A stretch of DNA of 64,000 bases from Nonomuraea africana (GTDB lineage: Bacteria; Actinomycetota; Actinomycetes; Streptosporangiales; Streptosporangiaceae). Positions 53,928 to 62,159 of this stretch are shown here, one piece after another. The stretch is from positions 8,680,001-8,744,000 of the forward strand of contig NZ_JADBEF010000001.1 in the NCBI RefSeq assembly GCF_014873535.1, given 5' to 3'. How positions within the stretch are numbered: the stretch's first letter is position 1; the number at the start of each line of letters is the position of its first letter. The position numbers and the translations under genes were made by a program. The notes beneath the pieces were generated by a model that saw nothing but the letters and a program-made list of their open reading frames with translations, had not been told where the DNA came from and made no database searches.

Positions 53928-55442
53928 CTAGCTGTGGTCGTAGTGCATGCCGTCGGTGTCGGCCCAGTTGCGGTCGTGGTGCTTGCCGTCGGTGTCGGCC
54001 CAGTGGTCGTGGTGCCCGGTGAGGGTGTCGAACCAGTCGTGCTTGACCGGCTTCTTGTTGTGGGGGTCGGCCCAGTGGTCGTGGTGCTTGCCGTCGGAGT
54101 CGAGCCAGTCGTGCTTGACCGGCTTCTTGTTGTGGGGGTCGGTCCAGTGGTCGTGGTGCTTGCCGTCGGAGTCGAGCCAGTCGTGCTTGACCGGCTTCTT
54201 GTTGTGGGGGTCGGTCCAGTGGTCGTGGTGCTTGCCGTCGGTGTCGGCCCAGTGGTCGTGGTGCCCGGTGAGGGTGTCGAACCAGTCGTGCTTGACCGGC
54301 TTCTTGTTGTGGGGGTCGGTCCAGTGGTCGTGGTGCTTGCCGTCGGAGTCGAACCAGTCGTGCTTGACCGGCTTCTTGTTGTGGGGGTCGGTCCAGTGGT
54401 CGTGGTGCTTGCCGTCGGAGTCGAACCAGTCGTGCTTGACCGGCTTCTTGTTGTGGGGGTCGGTCCAGTGGTCGTGGTGCTTGCCGTCGGAGTCGAGCCA
54501 GTCGTGCTTGACCGGCTTCTTGTTGTGGGGGTCGGTCCAGTGGTCGTGGTGCTTGCCGTCGGAGTCGAGCCAGTCGTGCTTGACCGGCTTCTTGTTGTGG
54601 GGGTCGGTCCAGTGGTCGTGGTGCTTGCCGTCGGTGTCGGCCCAGTGGTCGTGGTGCCCGGTGAGGGTGTCGAACCAGTCGTGCTTGACCGGCTTCTTGT
54701 TGTGGGGGTCGGTCCAGTGGTCGTGGTGCTTGCCGTCGGAGTCGAGCCAGTCGTGCTTGACCGGCTTCTTGTTGTGGAGGTCTACCCAGTCGTACGCGTC
54801 GGCGTCGGCACGCTGCTTGGCGTCGGCGTCGGCGTCGGCGTCGACGTCGGCACGCTGCTTGGCCTCGGCCTCAGCCTCGGCGTCGGCGAGGTTGCGCGCG
54901 TCGGCGTCGGCACGCTGCTTGGCGTCGGCGTCGGCGTCGGCGTCGACGTCGACGTCAGCGCGGTTGCGCGCCTCTGCGTCGTTGCGCGCCTTGGCGTCGG
55001 CGTCAGCGTCGGCGTCGGCCCGGTTGCGCGCCTCTGCGTCGTTGCGCGCGTCGGCGTCAGCGCGCTGCCTGGCGTCCGCCTCGGCACGCTGCTTGGCTTC
55101 CGCCTCGGCGCGCTGCTTGGCGTCGGCGCTGCTGCGCGAGTCGGAAGAGGTGTTCAGATGGACGTTGACGTTCTGGTGCAGGTTCTGCGACTGGCTTTGC
55201 ATCTGCTTCTGCAGCTGCTTCTGGAACTGACGCTGCTTCTGTAGCTGCCTGTTGAACCGGTGGAACAGGTGCCTGCCCCAGCCGTGACCGCAGCCGCCGT
55301 GACCGCAGCCGCTCCAGCTGGTGCTGGAGGCGGTGCTCGCGCTGGCGGCGGTGGCTGCCGTCGCGGCGCCAAGGCCCCCAGTGCCGGCGCTCAGAACGCA
55401 GCAGACGGCGGCCGTTGTGACGACACCCTTGAGTTTGCTCAT
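53928..55442 (-). CDS. secreted His/Asp-rich tandem repeat protein, probably truncated by a nonsense change
   Basis: 504 residues from ATG 55442. Order: signal peptide (about 1-32); Gly/His patch 'SGCGHGGCGHGWGRHLFHRF'; a Gln-rich segment (QLQKQRQFQKQLQKQM); an Ala/Asp/Arg-rich stretch of about 120 residues built of ADA and KQRADADA units; then about ten 24-residue units with core NKKPVKHDW followed by LDSDGK, FDSDGK or FDTLTG and HHDHW. The alternating His and Asp could bind divalent metals. The last unit ends at TAG where the aligned residue is Trp (TGG). I know of no family; a cell-surface or metal-binding role is inference. Confidence 0.8.
   Translation of the reverse strand: MSKLKGVVTTAAVCCVLSAGTGGLGAATAATAASASTASSTSWSGCGHGGCGHGWGRHLFHRFNRQLQKQRQFQKQLQKQMQSQSQNLHQNVNVHLNTSSDSRSSADAKQRAEAEAKQRAEADARQRADADARNDAEARNRADADADADAKARNDAEARNRADVDVDADADADAKQRADADARNLADAEAEAEAKQRADVDADADADAKQRADADAYDWVDLHNKKPVKHDWLDSDGKHHDHWTDPHNKKPVKHDWFDTLTGHHDHWADTDGKHHDHWTDPHNKKPVKHDWLDSDGKHHDHWTDPHNKKPVKHDWLDSDGKHHDHWTDPHNKKPVKHDWFDSDGKHHDHWTDPHNKKPVKHDWFDSDGKHHDHWTDPHNKKPVKHDWFDTLTGHHDHWADTDGKHHDHWTDPHNKKPVKHDWLDSDGKHHDHWTDPHNKKPVKHDWLDSDGKHHDHWADPHNKKPVKHDWFDTLTGHHDHWADTDGKHHDRNWADTDGMHYDHS
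53940..54790 (-). repeat. 72-bp tandem repeat tract (ten HDW units) in the secreted protein gene
   Basis: Units of 72 bp (24 codons), with longer FDTLTG-containing variants. In protein order the ten units end L, T, L, L, F, F, T, L, L, T (LDSDGK, FDTLTG, FDSDGK), so blocks ending in T suggest duplication of multi-unit segments. DNA identity between copies is very high, pointing to recent expansion or continuing homogenisation. Confidence 0.9.
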
Positions 55443-55484
55443 TGCTCGATTCCCCCGTGAAAAGACTCGATTTGCACCAGCATG

Positions 55485-55501
55485 GCTATTTGCCAAATAG
55501 C
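55485..55501. promoter_or_regulatory. inverted repeat upstream of the His/Asp repeat gene
   Basis: GCTATTT-GCC-AAATAGC, a perfect 7-bp dyad 43 bp before the start codon. The same half-site CTATTTG recurs at about 55,843 and 55,889 in the otherwise AT-richer, gene-free 55,443-56,353 region. A specific regulator binding site is likely. Confidence 0.5.
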
Positions 55502-55984
55502 TGGAAAACGCCCTTTGTAACCCTGAAGGATTATCTTGCGCGCAACGTAGATATCCCGTCCATCATCGGATAAACGGACATTACCCGCTTCTTTGTGCAA
55601 CCTGCGTCTTGCTTGACTAGTTGGATTTTCCACCCATGTATCCGCGCCTTCTCCAGGCCGGGTGCCATCGCGTTCTCTTTCGGCTGACCAGGTGGGACGG
55701 CGCATCAAGCGCCCACTCTCGGCTGCGAGTGATTCATGAGAGGCGCTTGATCGGCTCTTTTCCCATCCCTCCTCGCGTCCTTTAAGGGTGCTGCGGCATG
55801 GCGAGGCTGAGCGGGGCGGGCATCACGCAAAAGGGAAAACGTCTATTTGGTAATCTGTGGCGATGGGTCATTCCAAAAGGGGCGAAGGGGCTATTTGTCA
55901 TACTCTTTGGGACGTAAGTCGAAATATCGAGGCGTAAGGCGCGCGTCCCCCGACGAGTAAGTCCTAAGAGCTGCTGACGCAATG

Positions 55985-56150
55985 AGTTGAGTCGGCGCCG
56001 GCAGATGAGTGCGCAGCCGAGGGTGAGGAAGGCTTCGTGGATGTCGGCGCGGATCTCCCGGCCGATGCGCGAGTGGTGCAGCAGGGAAGACCTGCTCGTC
56101 CACCCAGCGATAGGCCCGGACGCCGGCCGAGGTCACGGTGCCTCCCGGCC
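55985..56150 (-). pseudogene. IS5-family transposase C-terminal fragment
   Basis: Reading leftward, 'RIGREIRADIHEAFLTLGCA' followed by 'LICRRRLN' matches the conserved end of IS5-group DDE transposases (usually 'RWVVERT...RRLRIRWERR.DIHEAF..L.CALICYRRL'). A preceding piece in another frame, 'AYRWVDEQ', corresponds to RWVVER, so the fragment is frameshifted as well as truncated. No terminal repeats are evident. The rest of 55,443-56,353 has no gene I can support. Confidence 0.7.
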
Positions 56151-56353
56151 AGGGCGCTCCAGCCGAGGTGCTCATCCCGACGTCGTCACCTCGGCGGCGC
56201 GGGGGACCACGGTGAGACTGTAGGAGGAACGGTCCTCCGCGGCCCGTGCCCGCCGACCCCGCCCACGGGCCAGTCCGAACGTGGCGCAATCACCCGATGT
56301 GATCGGTCATTTCAGATCTTGTCCCGCTGTGTCTCAGCCGCAACCATAGGCAC

Positions 56354-57550
56354 GTGAACCCACAGGCTTTCTACCGTGACCCGTACCCCGTCTACGCCGA
56401 GGCCCGCAGGACGCGTGGTCTCACCTTTCTGCCCGAGCTGGACGCCTGGCTGGTCAGCAGGCACGAAGACGTACGCGAGGTGCTCAGGAAGCCCGAGCAG
56501 TTCTCCTCGGCGCGTGCGCTCAGGCCCGACTACCTGCCCGGCAGGGCCGCGCTCTCTGAGCTGGTCAAGGGGTTCGGGGGAGTGCAGGCGGTGCTCACCG
56601 CCGATGGTGACGCGCACCGGCGCCTGCGCCGGCCCCTCACCCGCGGGCTGTCCCCGGCGAGGGTCGTCGCCGCGCTCCCGTTCGTCACCGCACGGGCCGA
56701 AGCGCTCATCGGCTCCTTCCTCGGCGACGGCCAGGTCGAGTGGATGGCGGCCTACGCCAAGCCGTTGCCCGCTGACGTGATCGGTCACCTGATCGGCCTT
56801 GATCCCACCGACACTCCCCGCGCGATCCACGGCGCGCAGCGGGCGGAGGACCTGCTGTTCACCGAGCTGACGGAGGCCGAGCAGGTCGCGGCGGCCAAGG
56901 ACATCGTGGCCCTGCAGCACCTGCTCGACGGCTACGCTCGCGCGCGCCGGAAGGACCCGCGGGACGACCTGATCACGGAGATGGTCAGGGATCTGGCGCC
57001 CGGATCCGAGGAGCTCACGCTCGACCAGCGCAAGGAGATCGTCTCCAACCTCCAGAACTTCCTGCTGGCCGGCCACCTGACCGCGACCGCGCTGCTCGGC
57101 ACGGTGGTGCTGAACCTGCTGCGCGACCGCCGCCAGTGGGAGCTGCTCTGCGAGCAGCCGCAGCTCATCCCCGCGGCCATCGAGGAGGCGGCCCGGTTCG
57201 AGGCGCCCATCCAGGGCTTTCGCCGTACGGTCACCACGGGCGTTTCGCTGAGCGGTACCGAACTGCACGAGGACGACGTGGTCTTCGTCTCCTTCGCCTC
57301 GGCCGGCCGTGACGCGGACGCCCACGAGCGTCCGGACGAGTTCGACATCTCCCGACCGGCCCTCCGCCACGTGTCGTTCGGGCACGGACCCCACGGCTGC
57401 CCCGGCTCGCAACTGGCCAAGGAGCAGGTGCGGATCACCCTGGAAATCCTGATCCGCGAACTTCCCGGCCTGTGCCTGGCCCGCACCGACGTCACCATGG
57501 CCCCCACGCTCATCCACCGCTCTCCCGAGGCACTCCACCTCGCCTGGTGA
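56354..57550 (+). CDS. cytochrome P450
   Basis: 398 residues from GTG 56354. Heme loop 'FGHGPHGCPGSQLAKEQVRI' with Cys349, ExxR in 'AIEEAARFEAP'. In the I helix the usual AG(G/x)(D/E)T(T/S) is replaced by 'LLAGHLTAT', so the acidic member of the proton-delivery pair is Leu; the Thr is kept. This pattern occurs in P450s with atypical oxygen activation or substrate-assisted catalysis. No ferredoxin gene is adjacent. Confidence 0.93.
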   Translation: MNPQAFYRDPYPVYAEARRTRGLTFLPELDAWLVSRHEDVREVLRKPEQFSSARALRPDYLPGRAALSELVKGFGGVQAVLTADGDAHRRLRRPLTRGLSPARVVAALPFVTARAEALIGSFLGDGQVEWMAAYAKPLPADVIGHLIGLDPTDTPRAIHGAQRAEDLLFTELTEAEQVAAAKDIVALQHLLDGYARARRKDPRDDLITEMVRDLAPGSEELTLDQRKEIVSNLQNFLLAGHLTATALLGTVVLNLLRDRRQWELLCEQPQLIPAAIEEAARFEAPIQGFRRTVTTGVSLSGTELHEDDVVFVSFASAGRDADAHERPDEFDISRPALRHVSFGHGPHGCPGSQLAKEQVRITLEILIRELPGLCLARTDVTMAPTLIHRSPEALHLAW

Positions 57551-57739
57551 GGCGGCGGACGGATGCCGTTCGACGCCCACCGGACGGTCACTGACATCGG
57601 TGTCTGCCTTCGGCCGTCGGTATCAGGCGACCTGTTGATGATCACGAAGATGGCCGCGAACGGATGGCGTCGCCGAGGCGCTGGGGGCCGGTGCATGGGA
57701 CCCGTATGGGCGGTGATGGAGACCTCCGGGTTTCGATGG

Positions 57740-58399
57740 CTACTCGGTGATGCGGTAGCCGACGCCCGGCGTGGTGGCGATGATCGGCGGGTCGCCGAGT
57801 TTGCGGCGGAGGCGGCCGATCGTGACGGTGACCGTGTTGGTGAGCGGATCCGCGTGTTCGTCCCAGACCTGTTCGAGGAGGTCCTCGGTGCTGAGGAAGG
57901 CCGGGGTGGCCCGCAGGAGCGCTTCCAGGAGGGCGAACTCCTTGACCGACAGGTCCAGCCGGCGGCCGTCGCGGGTGACCGTACGGCGCAGGGGGTCGAG
58001 TTCGATGCCCGCGGCGCGCAGGGTGCGGGCGCGGACGGAGGGCTGGCGGCGGGCCAGGGAGCGGATGCGGAGGACCAGTTCGGGGAAGTGGAAGGGCTTG
58101 GCGAGGTAGTCGTCGGCCCCCAGGGACAGGCCGCTGACGCGGTCGCCGGGGGAGCCCGCCGCGGTCAGCATCAGGACCATCACGCGGTCGTCGCGCTCGG
58201 TGATCATCTGGCAGAGGGTGTCGCCGTGGATCCCGGGCAGATCGCGGTCGAGGACGACCACGTCGTAGGCGTTGACGTCGAGCTTGGCCGCGGCTTCCAG
58301 GCCGTCGTGCGCCAGGTCCACGGCCATGCCCTGGTCGCGCAGGCCCTCGGCCAGCACCTCGGCGAGCGCGCGGGCGTCCTCGACCACCAGCACCCTCAC
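57740..58399 (-). CDS. OmpR-type response regulator
   Basis: 219 residues from GTG 58399, overlapping the stop of the kinase gene (GTGA). Receiver Asp51 and Lys in 'YLAKPFHF'; winged helix 'LSVKEFALLEALLRATPAFL' and 'TVTVTIGRLRRKLG'. Partner of the upstream kinase, divergent from the ABC operon it probably controls. Confidence 0.92.
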   Translation of the reverse strand: MRVLVVEDARALAEVLAEGLRDQGMAVDLAHDGLEAAAKLDVNAYDVVVLDRDLPGIHGDTLCQMITERDDRVMVLMLTAAGSPGDRVSGLSLGADDYLAKPFHFPELVLRIRSLARRQPSVRARTLRAAGIELDPLRRTVTRDGRRLDLSVKEFALLEALLRATPAFLSTEDLLEQVWDEHADPLTNTVTVTIGRLRRKLGDPPIIATTPGVGYRITE

Positions 58400-59586
58400 G
58401 CCGGCACTCCTGCCCGCGCGGCGACCGGCGGCAGCGTGATGGCGACCCGGAGCCCGCCTTCGGGCCTGGCCTGGAGGTCGAGGCCGCCGCCGTGTGCGGA
58501 GGCGATGGCCGCGACGATGGACAGGCCGAGTCCGGAGCCGTCGCCGGAGCCGGTGCGGTCCGCGCCGAGCCGCTGGAACGGCTGGGCCAGCCGGGCGACC
58601 TGCTCCTGATCGAGGACGCGCCCGCCGGTCTCCACGACGAGAAGCGCGCTCTCGCCGTCGAGGGTGGCGGCGACCCTGATCCAGCCGCCCTCGTGGTTGT
58701 GCGTGATCGCGTTGTCGATCACGTTGTCGGCCATGCGGGACAGGAGCGTCCGGCTGCCCCTGGTCCACGCGCTGTCGCTGAGGTCGTCGGAGTGGACGGT
58801 CAGGCCCTTGGCCACGATGTCGGCGGCCCGGGCCTCCAGAGCGGCGGACACCGTGTGGCCGAGCGAGATCCTCGCGCGGTCGGAAAGGGCGCCGTGCTGG
58901 GTGCGGGCGAGCACGAGAAACCCTTCCAACAACCGGTCGACCTGGTCGAGCTCGGTGCGGAGCCGGTCGGCGAGCGCGACCGTCTGCGGGGGTACGGGCT
59001 CGGGCTTGGCCACGGCGACGTCCAGGGACGCCCGCATGGTCGCCAGCGGTGTGCGCAGCTCGTGTGAGGCGTTGGCGACGAACCTGCGCTGCGCGGCGAA
59101 GGAGCTCTCCAGACGTTCGAGCAGCTCGTCGATGGTGTCGGCGAGGTCCTTCACCTCGTCTGCGGGGCCGGGTACGGCCAGCCTTTCGTGCAGGTTGTCG
59201 GCGGAGATCCGGCGCGTGGCCGCCGTGATCGTCCGCAACGGGCGCAGCACCCGGCCCGCGATGATCCGGCCCAGCACGATCGACACCAGCGCCATGACGG
59301 CGAGCGCCACCGCCGAGCCGACCAGGAGCTGGTGTGACTGGGTCTCCCGCGCACCGGCCAACTGCCCCTCGAGAAGGGAGATGCGCTCATGGGCGGCCGC
59401 GAGCGACGAGTTCTGGGCGAGAAGGTCGCCCGTGGGCGCGACCTCACTGATCCGCGTCGAGCCCAGACTCACGAGGTTGGTGATGACCAGCAGCGCCGCG
59501 CCGGACAGCAGGAACAGGACACCGTACAGGGCGGTGAATCGCAGCCGTACGGTGCGGGCCGGCAGTGCCAGGCGTCGCAGTCTCAT
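58396..59586 (-). CDS. sensor histidine kinase
   Basis: 396 residues. Helices at about 14-38 and 87-110 enclose a roughly 48-residue extracellular loop; HAMP follows, then His175 in 'VANASHELRTPLATM', and an HATPase domain with 'NVIDNAITHNHEG' and 'GDGSGLGLSIVAAIAS'. The G1 box is 'VVETGGRVL' instead of DxGxG, a variant common in this kinase group. The short sensor loop suits kinases that work with an ABC transporter. Confidence 0.92.
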   Translation of the reverse strand: MRLRRLALPARTVRLRFTALYGVLFLLSGAALLVITNLVSLGSTRISEVAPTGDLLAQNSSLAAAHERISLLEGQLAGARETQSHQLLVGSAVALAVMALVSIVLGRIIAGRVLRPLRTITAATRRISADNLHERLAVPGPADEVKDLADTIDELLERLESSFAAQRRFVANASHELRTPLATMRASLDVAVAKPEPVPPQTVALADRLRTELDQVDRLLEGFLVLARTQHGALSDRARISLGHTVSAALEARAADIVAKGLTVHSDDLSDSAWTRGSRTLLSRMADNVIDNAITHNHEGGWIRVAATLDGESALLVVETGGRVLDQEQVARLAQPFQRLGADRTGSGDGSGLGLSIVAAIASAHGGGLDLQARPEGGLRVAITLPPVAARAGVPA

Positions 59587-59667
59587 CGGTTTCTCCCGTT
59601 CCGTGCCGGCCTCCAGGATGCCGTGCGGGACCTAACAACGACATGACGGCCGCCGTTCGGCCCACGT

Positions 59668-59683
59668 TAGGGGCCTGTCCCTA
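59668..59683. promoter_or_regulatory. dyad in the kinase/ABC divergent promoter region
   Basis: TAGGG (59668-59672) and CCCTA (59679-59683) form an inverted repeat 11 bp before the ABC ATPase start, within a 108-bp divergent region. A larger CCTAA...TTAGG pair also spans it. Binding by the neighbouring response regulator is a guess. Confidence 0.35.
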
Positions 59684-59694
59684 CAACTGACCGC

Positions 59695-60627
59695 ATGCGA
59701 GCAACCATCGAAGTCAACGGCCTGCGCAAACGTTTCGGGCCGACCGTCGCGCTGGACGGGATGTCGTTCAGGGTGGAGCCGGGGCAGGTCACCGGCTTCG
59801 TCGGGCCCAACGGCGCGGGAAAGTCCACCACGATGCGGGTGATCCTCGGGCTGGACGCCGCCGACTCGGGCAGCGCGCTGATCGGCGGGCAGCCGTACCG
59901 TAGCCTGCGCAGCCCGCTGCGGCACGTCGGGGCGCTGCTGGACGCCGGGGCGCTGCAACCGAGCCGGTCCGCTCGCAACCACCTGCTGTGGCTGGCCCAC
60001 TCCCAGGGGTTGACGGCCGGGCGGGTCGACGAGGTGATCGAGCTGGCCGGGCTGCGGTCGGCGGCCCGGCGGAGGGCGGGCGGCTTCTCCCTGGGCATGC
60101 GGCAGCGGCTCGGGATCGCCGCCGCGCTGCTCGGCGACCCACCGGTGATCATTCTGGACGAGCCGTTCAACGGCCTGGACCCCGACGGCATCGTGTGGAT
60201 GCGCGAATTCCTGGCCGAGCTGGCCGGTCAGGGGCGTGCCGTGCTGGTGTCCAGCCATCTGATGAGCGAGCTGCAGGACACCGCCGCCCACGTGGTGGTG
60301 GTCGGCCGCGGCAGGGTCATCGCCGACACCAGCGTGGCGGAGCTGCTGTCCGCGGTGTCCGGCGACCGGGTGACGCTGCGCACCACGGCCCAGCCGGAGG
60401 CGGTGCGGGTGCTGGAGCAAGCCGGGGCCAGGGTGACGGCCGTCGATCGCGACACGCTCACCGTGTCCGGGCTGGCGGCCGAGACGGTGGTGCAGCTCCT
60501 CGGCCGGTACGCGGTGCCGTTCTCCGAGGTGACGGCCCATCGCGCGACGCTGGAGGAGGCCTACATGGAGCTCACCAGGAACGCGGTCGAGTACCGCGCC
60601 ACCACGGGCCAGGAGGCGGCGCGATGA
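59695..60627 (+). CDS. ABC transporter ATP-binding protein (BcrA-like)
   Basis: 310 residues: Walker A GPNGAGKST, signature 'GFSLGMRQRLGIAAALLGDP', Walker B 'VIILDEPFNGLDP', and a C-terminal extension ending 'LEEAYMELTRNAVEY', typical of BcrA/ABC-2 ATPases tied to lantibiotic or bacitracin resistance. Overlaps the first permease by ATGA. Confidence 0.93.
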   Translation: MRATIEVNGLRKRFGPTVALDGMSFRVEPGQVTGFVGPNGAGKSTTMRVILGLDAADSGSALIGGQPYRSLRSPLRHVGALLDAGALQPSRSARNHLLWLAHSQGLTAGRVDEVIELAGLRSAARRRAGGFSLGMRQRLGIAAALLGDPPVIILDEPFNGLDPDGIVWMREFLAELAGQGRAVLVSSHLMSELQDTAAHVVVVGRGRVIADTSVAELLSAVSGDRVTLRTTAQPEAVRVLEQAGARVTAVDRDTLTVSGLAAETVVQLLGRYAVPFSEVTAHRATLEEAYMELTRNAVEYRATTGQEAAR

Positions 60628-62159
60628 CCAGGCGCGACGGCTTCGCCCGCCTGGTGCGCGCGGAGTGGACCAAGTTCCGCACGGTCCGCAGCTGGGTGAT
60701 CGGCGCGGTGGTCGCGTCGCTGGTGATCGTGCTGCTCGGGCTGTTCTCGGCGTCGGGCAGCCACGCGTCGTGCAGCAAGGGCCCGGTCGAGGTCGACTGC
60801 CCCGAACCGCCGCGGGGGCCGGAGGGCCAGGCGGTCAGCGACAGGTTCTACTTCGTGCACCGGACGCTGGAGGGAGACGGCGGCATCACCGTCCGCGTGA
60901 CCTCGATGACCGGCGAGATCCGGCTGCCCGACCTCACCCCTGGGGTCAGGCGGGTCACCGCCGGGGTCGTGCCGTGGGCGAAGGCCGGGGTCATCGTCAA
61001 GGACGGCATGCGGCAGGGCTCCCCCTACGCGGCGCTGATGGTCACGGGTCGGCACGGGGTGCGGATGCAGCACAACTACGTCCACGACCTGGCCGGACGC
61101 CCGGGCGGCGTCTCGAGGGAGGCCCCGCGCTGGCTGCGGCTGACCCGCTCGGGCGACACCCTCACCGGCTACGAATCGGCCGACGGCGCGCGGTGGACCA
61201 CGGTCGGCACGGTGCGGCTGGCCGGGTTGGGGACCAGGGTCGAGATCGGGCTCTTCGCCACCTCTCCGTGCGACCTGCGGATGGCGCGGGGCGATTTCGG
61301 CGGGAGCGTCGGGCAGTGCCGCTTCGCCGAGGCCACCGCGGACTTCGACCACGTCAGCCTGCGAGGCGAGGCCGGCGGCGCCTGGAGTCACGACGATGTG
61401 GGGGCCACCAGGAACCTTGACGGGACGATCCACCATCCCGGCCGGTTCAAGCAGTCCGGCGGCACGTTCACCGTGACAGGGGTCGGCGACATCGCGCCGC
61501 ACGTGGAGGGGCAGCGCATCGAGAACACCCTCACCGGCACGGCGGCGGGGCTGATCGTGGTGATCGTCGTCGCGGTGCTGTTCATCACCGCCGAGTACCG
61601 GCGGGGACTGATCCGCACCACCCTGCTCGCGAGCCCCCGGCGCGGCCGTGTTCTGGCGGCCAAAGCCGTCGTGATCGCCGCGGTGACCTTCGTGGCGGGG
61701 CTGGCGGCCGCCGCTGTCGTGGTCCCGGTGGCCTCCCGGATCCTGCGCGCCAACGGCAACGTCATCCTGCCGGTGAGTTCGCTCACCGAGCTGCGCGTGG
61801 TGGTCGGCTTCGCGGCGCTGCTCGCGGTCGGCGCCGTCCTCGCCCTCGCCCTCGGCGCCCTGTTCCGGCGCGGCGCCGCGGCGGTCACCACCGCCATCGC
61901 GCTGATCCTGCTGCCCTACCTCCTGGCGACCTCGTCCGTGCTGCCTCTCGGCGCGGCGCAGTGGCTGCTGCGGCTCACCCCGGCCGCGGGGTTCGCGATC
62001 CAGCAGAGCATCCCGGAGTACCCGCACATGACCGGCGACCACGCGCCGGCGGGCGGCTCCTACCCGCTGCCGCCATGGGCAGGCCTGGCCGTGTTCGCCG
62101 CCTACGCCGCGATCGCCCTCGGCCTGGCCGTCGTCCGGCTACGCCGGAGGGACGCGTGA
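60624..62159 (+). CDS. ABC-2 permease with a large extracellular insert
   Basis: 511 residues from ATG 60624 (AGGAGG upstream). The usual start 'LVRAEWTKFRTVRSWVIGAVVASLV' gives helix 1; then about 250 residues of soluble sequence ('FYFVHRTLEGDGGITVRVTS' ... 'WLRLTRSGDTLTGYESADGA') resembling a laminin-G/DUF1349-type beta sandwich; then five helices and 'VVRLRRRDA'. The insert lies outside the cell and may bind a glycan or peptide. Coupled to the next permease by GTGA. Confidence 0.88.
   Translation: MTRRDGFARLVRAEWTKFRTVRSWVIGAVVASLVIVLLGLFSASGSHASCSKGPVEVDCPEPPRGPEGQAVSDRFYFVHRTLEGDGGITVRVTSMTGEIRLPDLTPGVRRVTAGVVPWAKAGVIVKDGMRQGSPYAALMVTGRHGVRMQHNYVHDLAGRPGGVSREAPRWLRLTRSGDTLTGYESADGARWTTVGTVRLAGLGTRVEIGLFATSPCDLRMARGDFGGSVGQCRFAEATADFDHVSLRGEAGGAWSHDDVGATRNLDGTIHHPGRFKQSGGTFTVTGVGDIAPHVEGQRIENTLTGTAAGLIVVIVVAVLFITAEYRRGLIRTTLLASPRRGRVLAAKAVVIAAVTFVAGLAAAAVVVPVASRILRANGNVILPVSSLTELRVVVGFAALLAVGAVLALALGALFRRGAAAVTTAIALILLPYLLATSSVLPLGAAQWLLRLTPAAGFAIQQSIPEYPHMTGDHAPAGGSYPLPPWAGLAVFAAYAAIALGLAVVRLRRRDA

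Noticed and set aside
53940..54790. CRISPR array
   Set aside because: The 72-bp units are contiguous coding repeats with no variable spacers.
53934..55244. Long rightward reading frames (over 400 codons) opposite the repeat gene, encoding Val/Gly- or Ser/Trp-rich repeats
   Set aside because: They are created by the tandem repeats on the other strand; no signal, ribosome site or plausible composition.
55439..55708. 89-codon leftward frame upstream of the His/Asp repeat gene
   Set aside because: It overlaps the operator-like dyad, has no ribosome site or family match, and its codon use differs from the genome.
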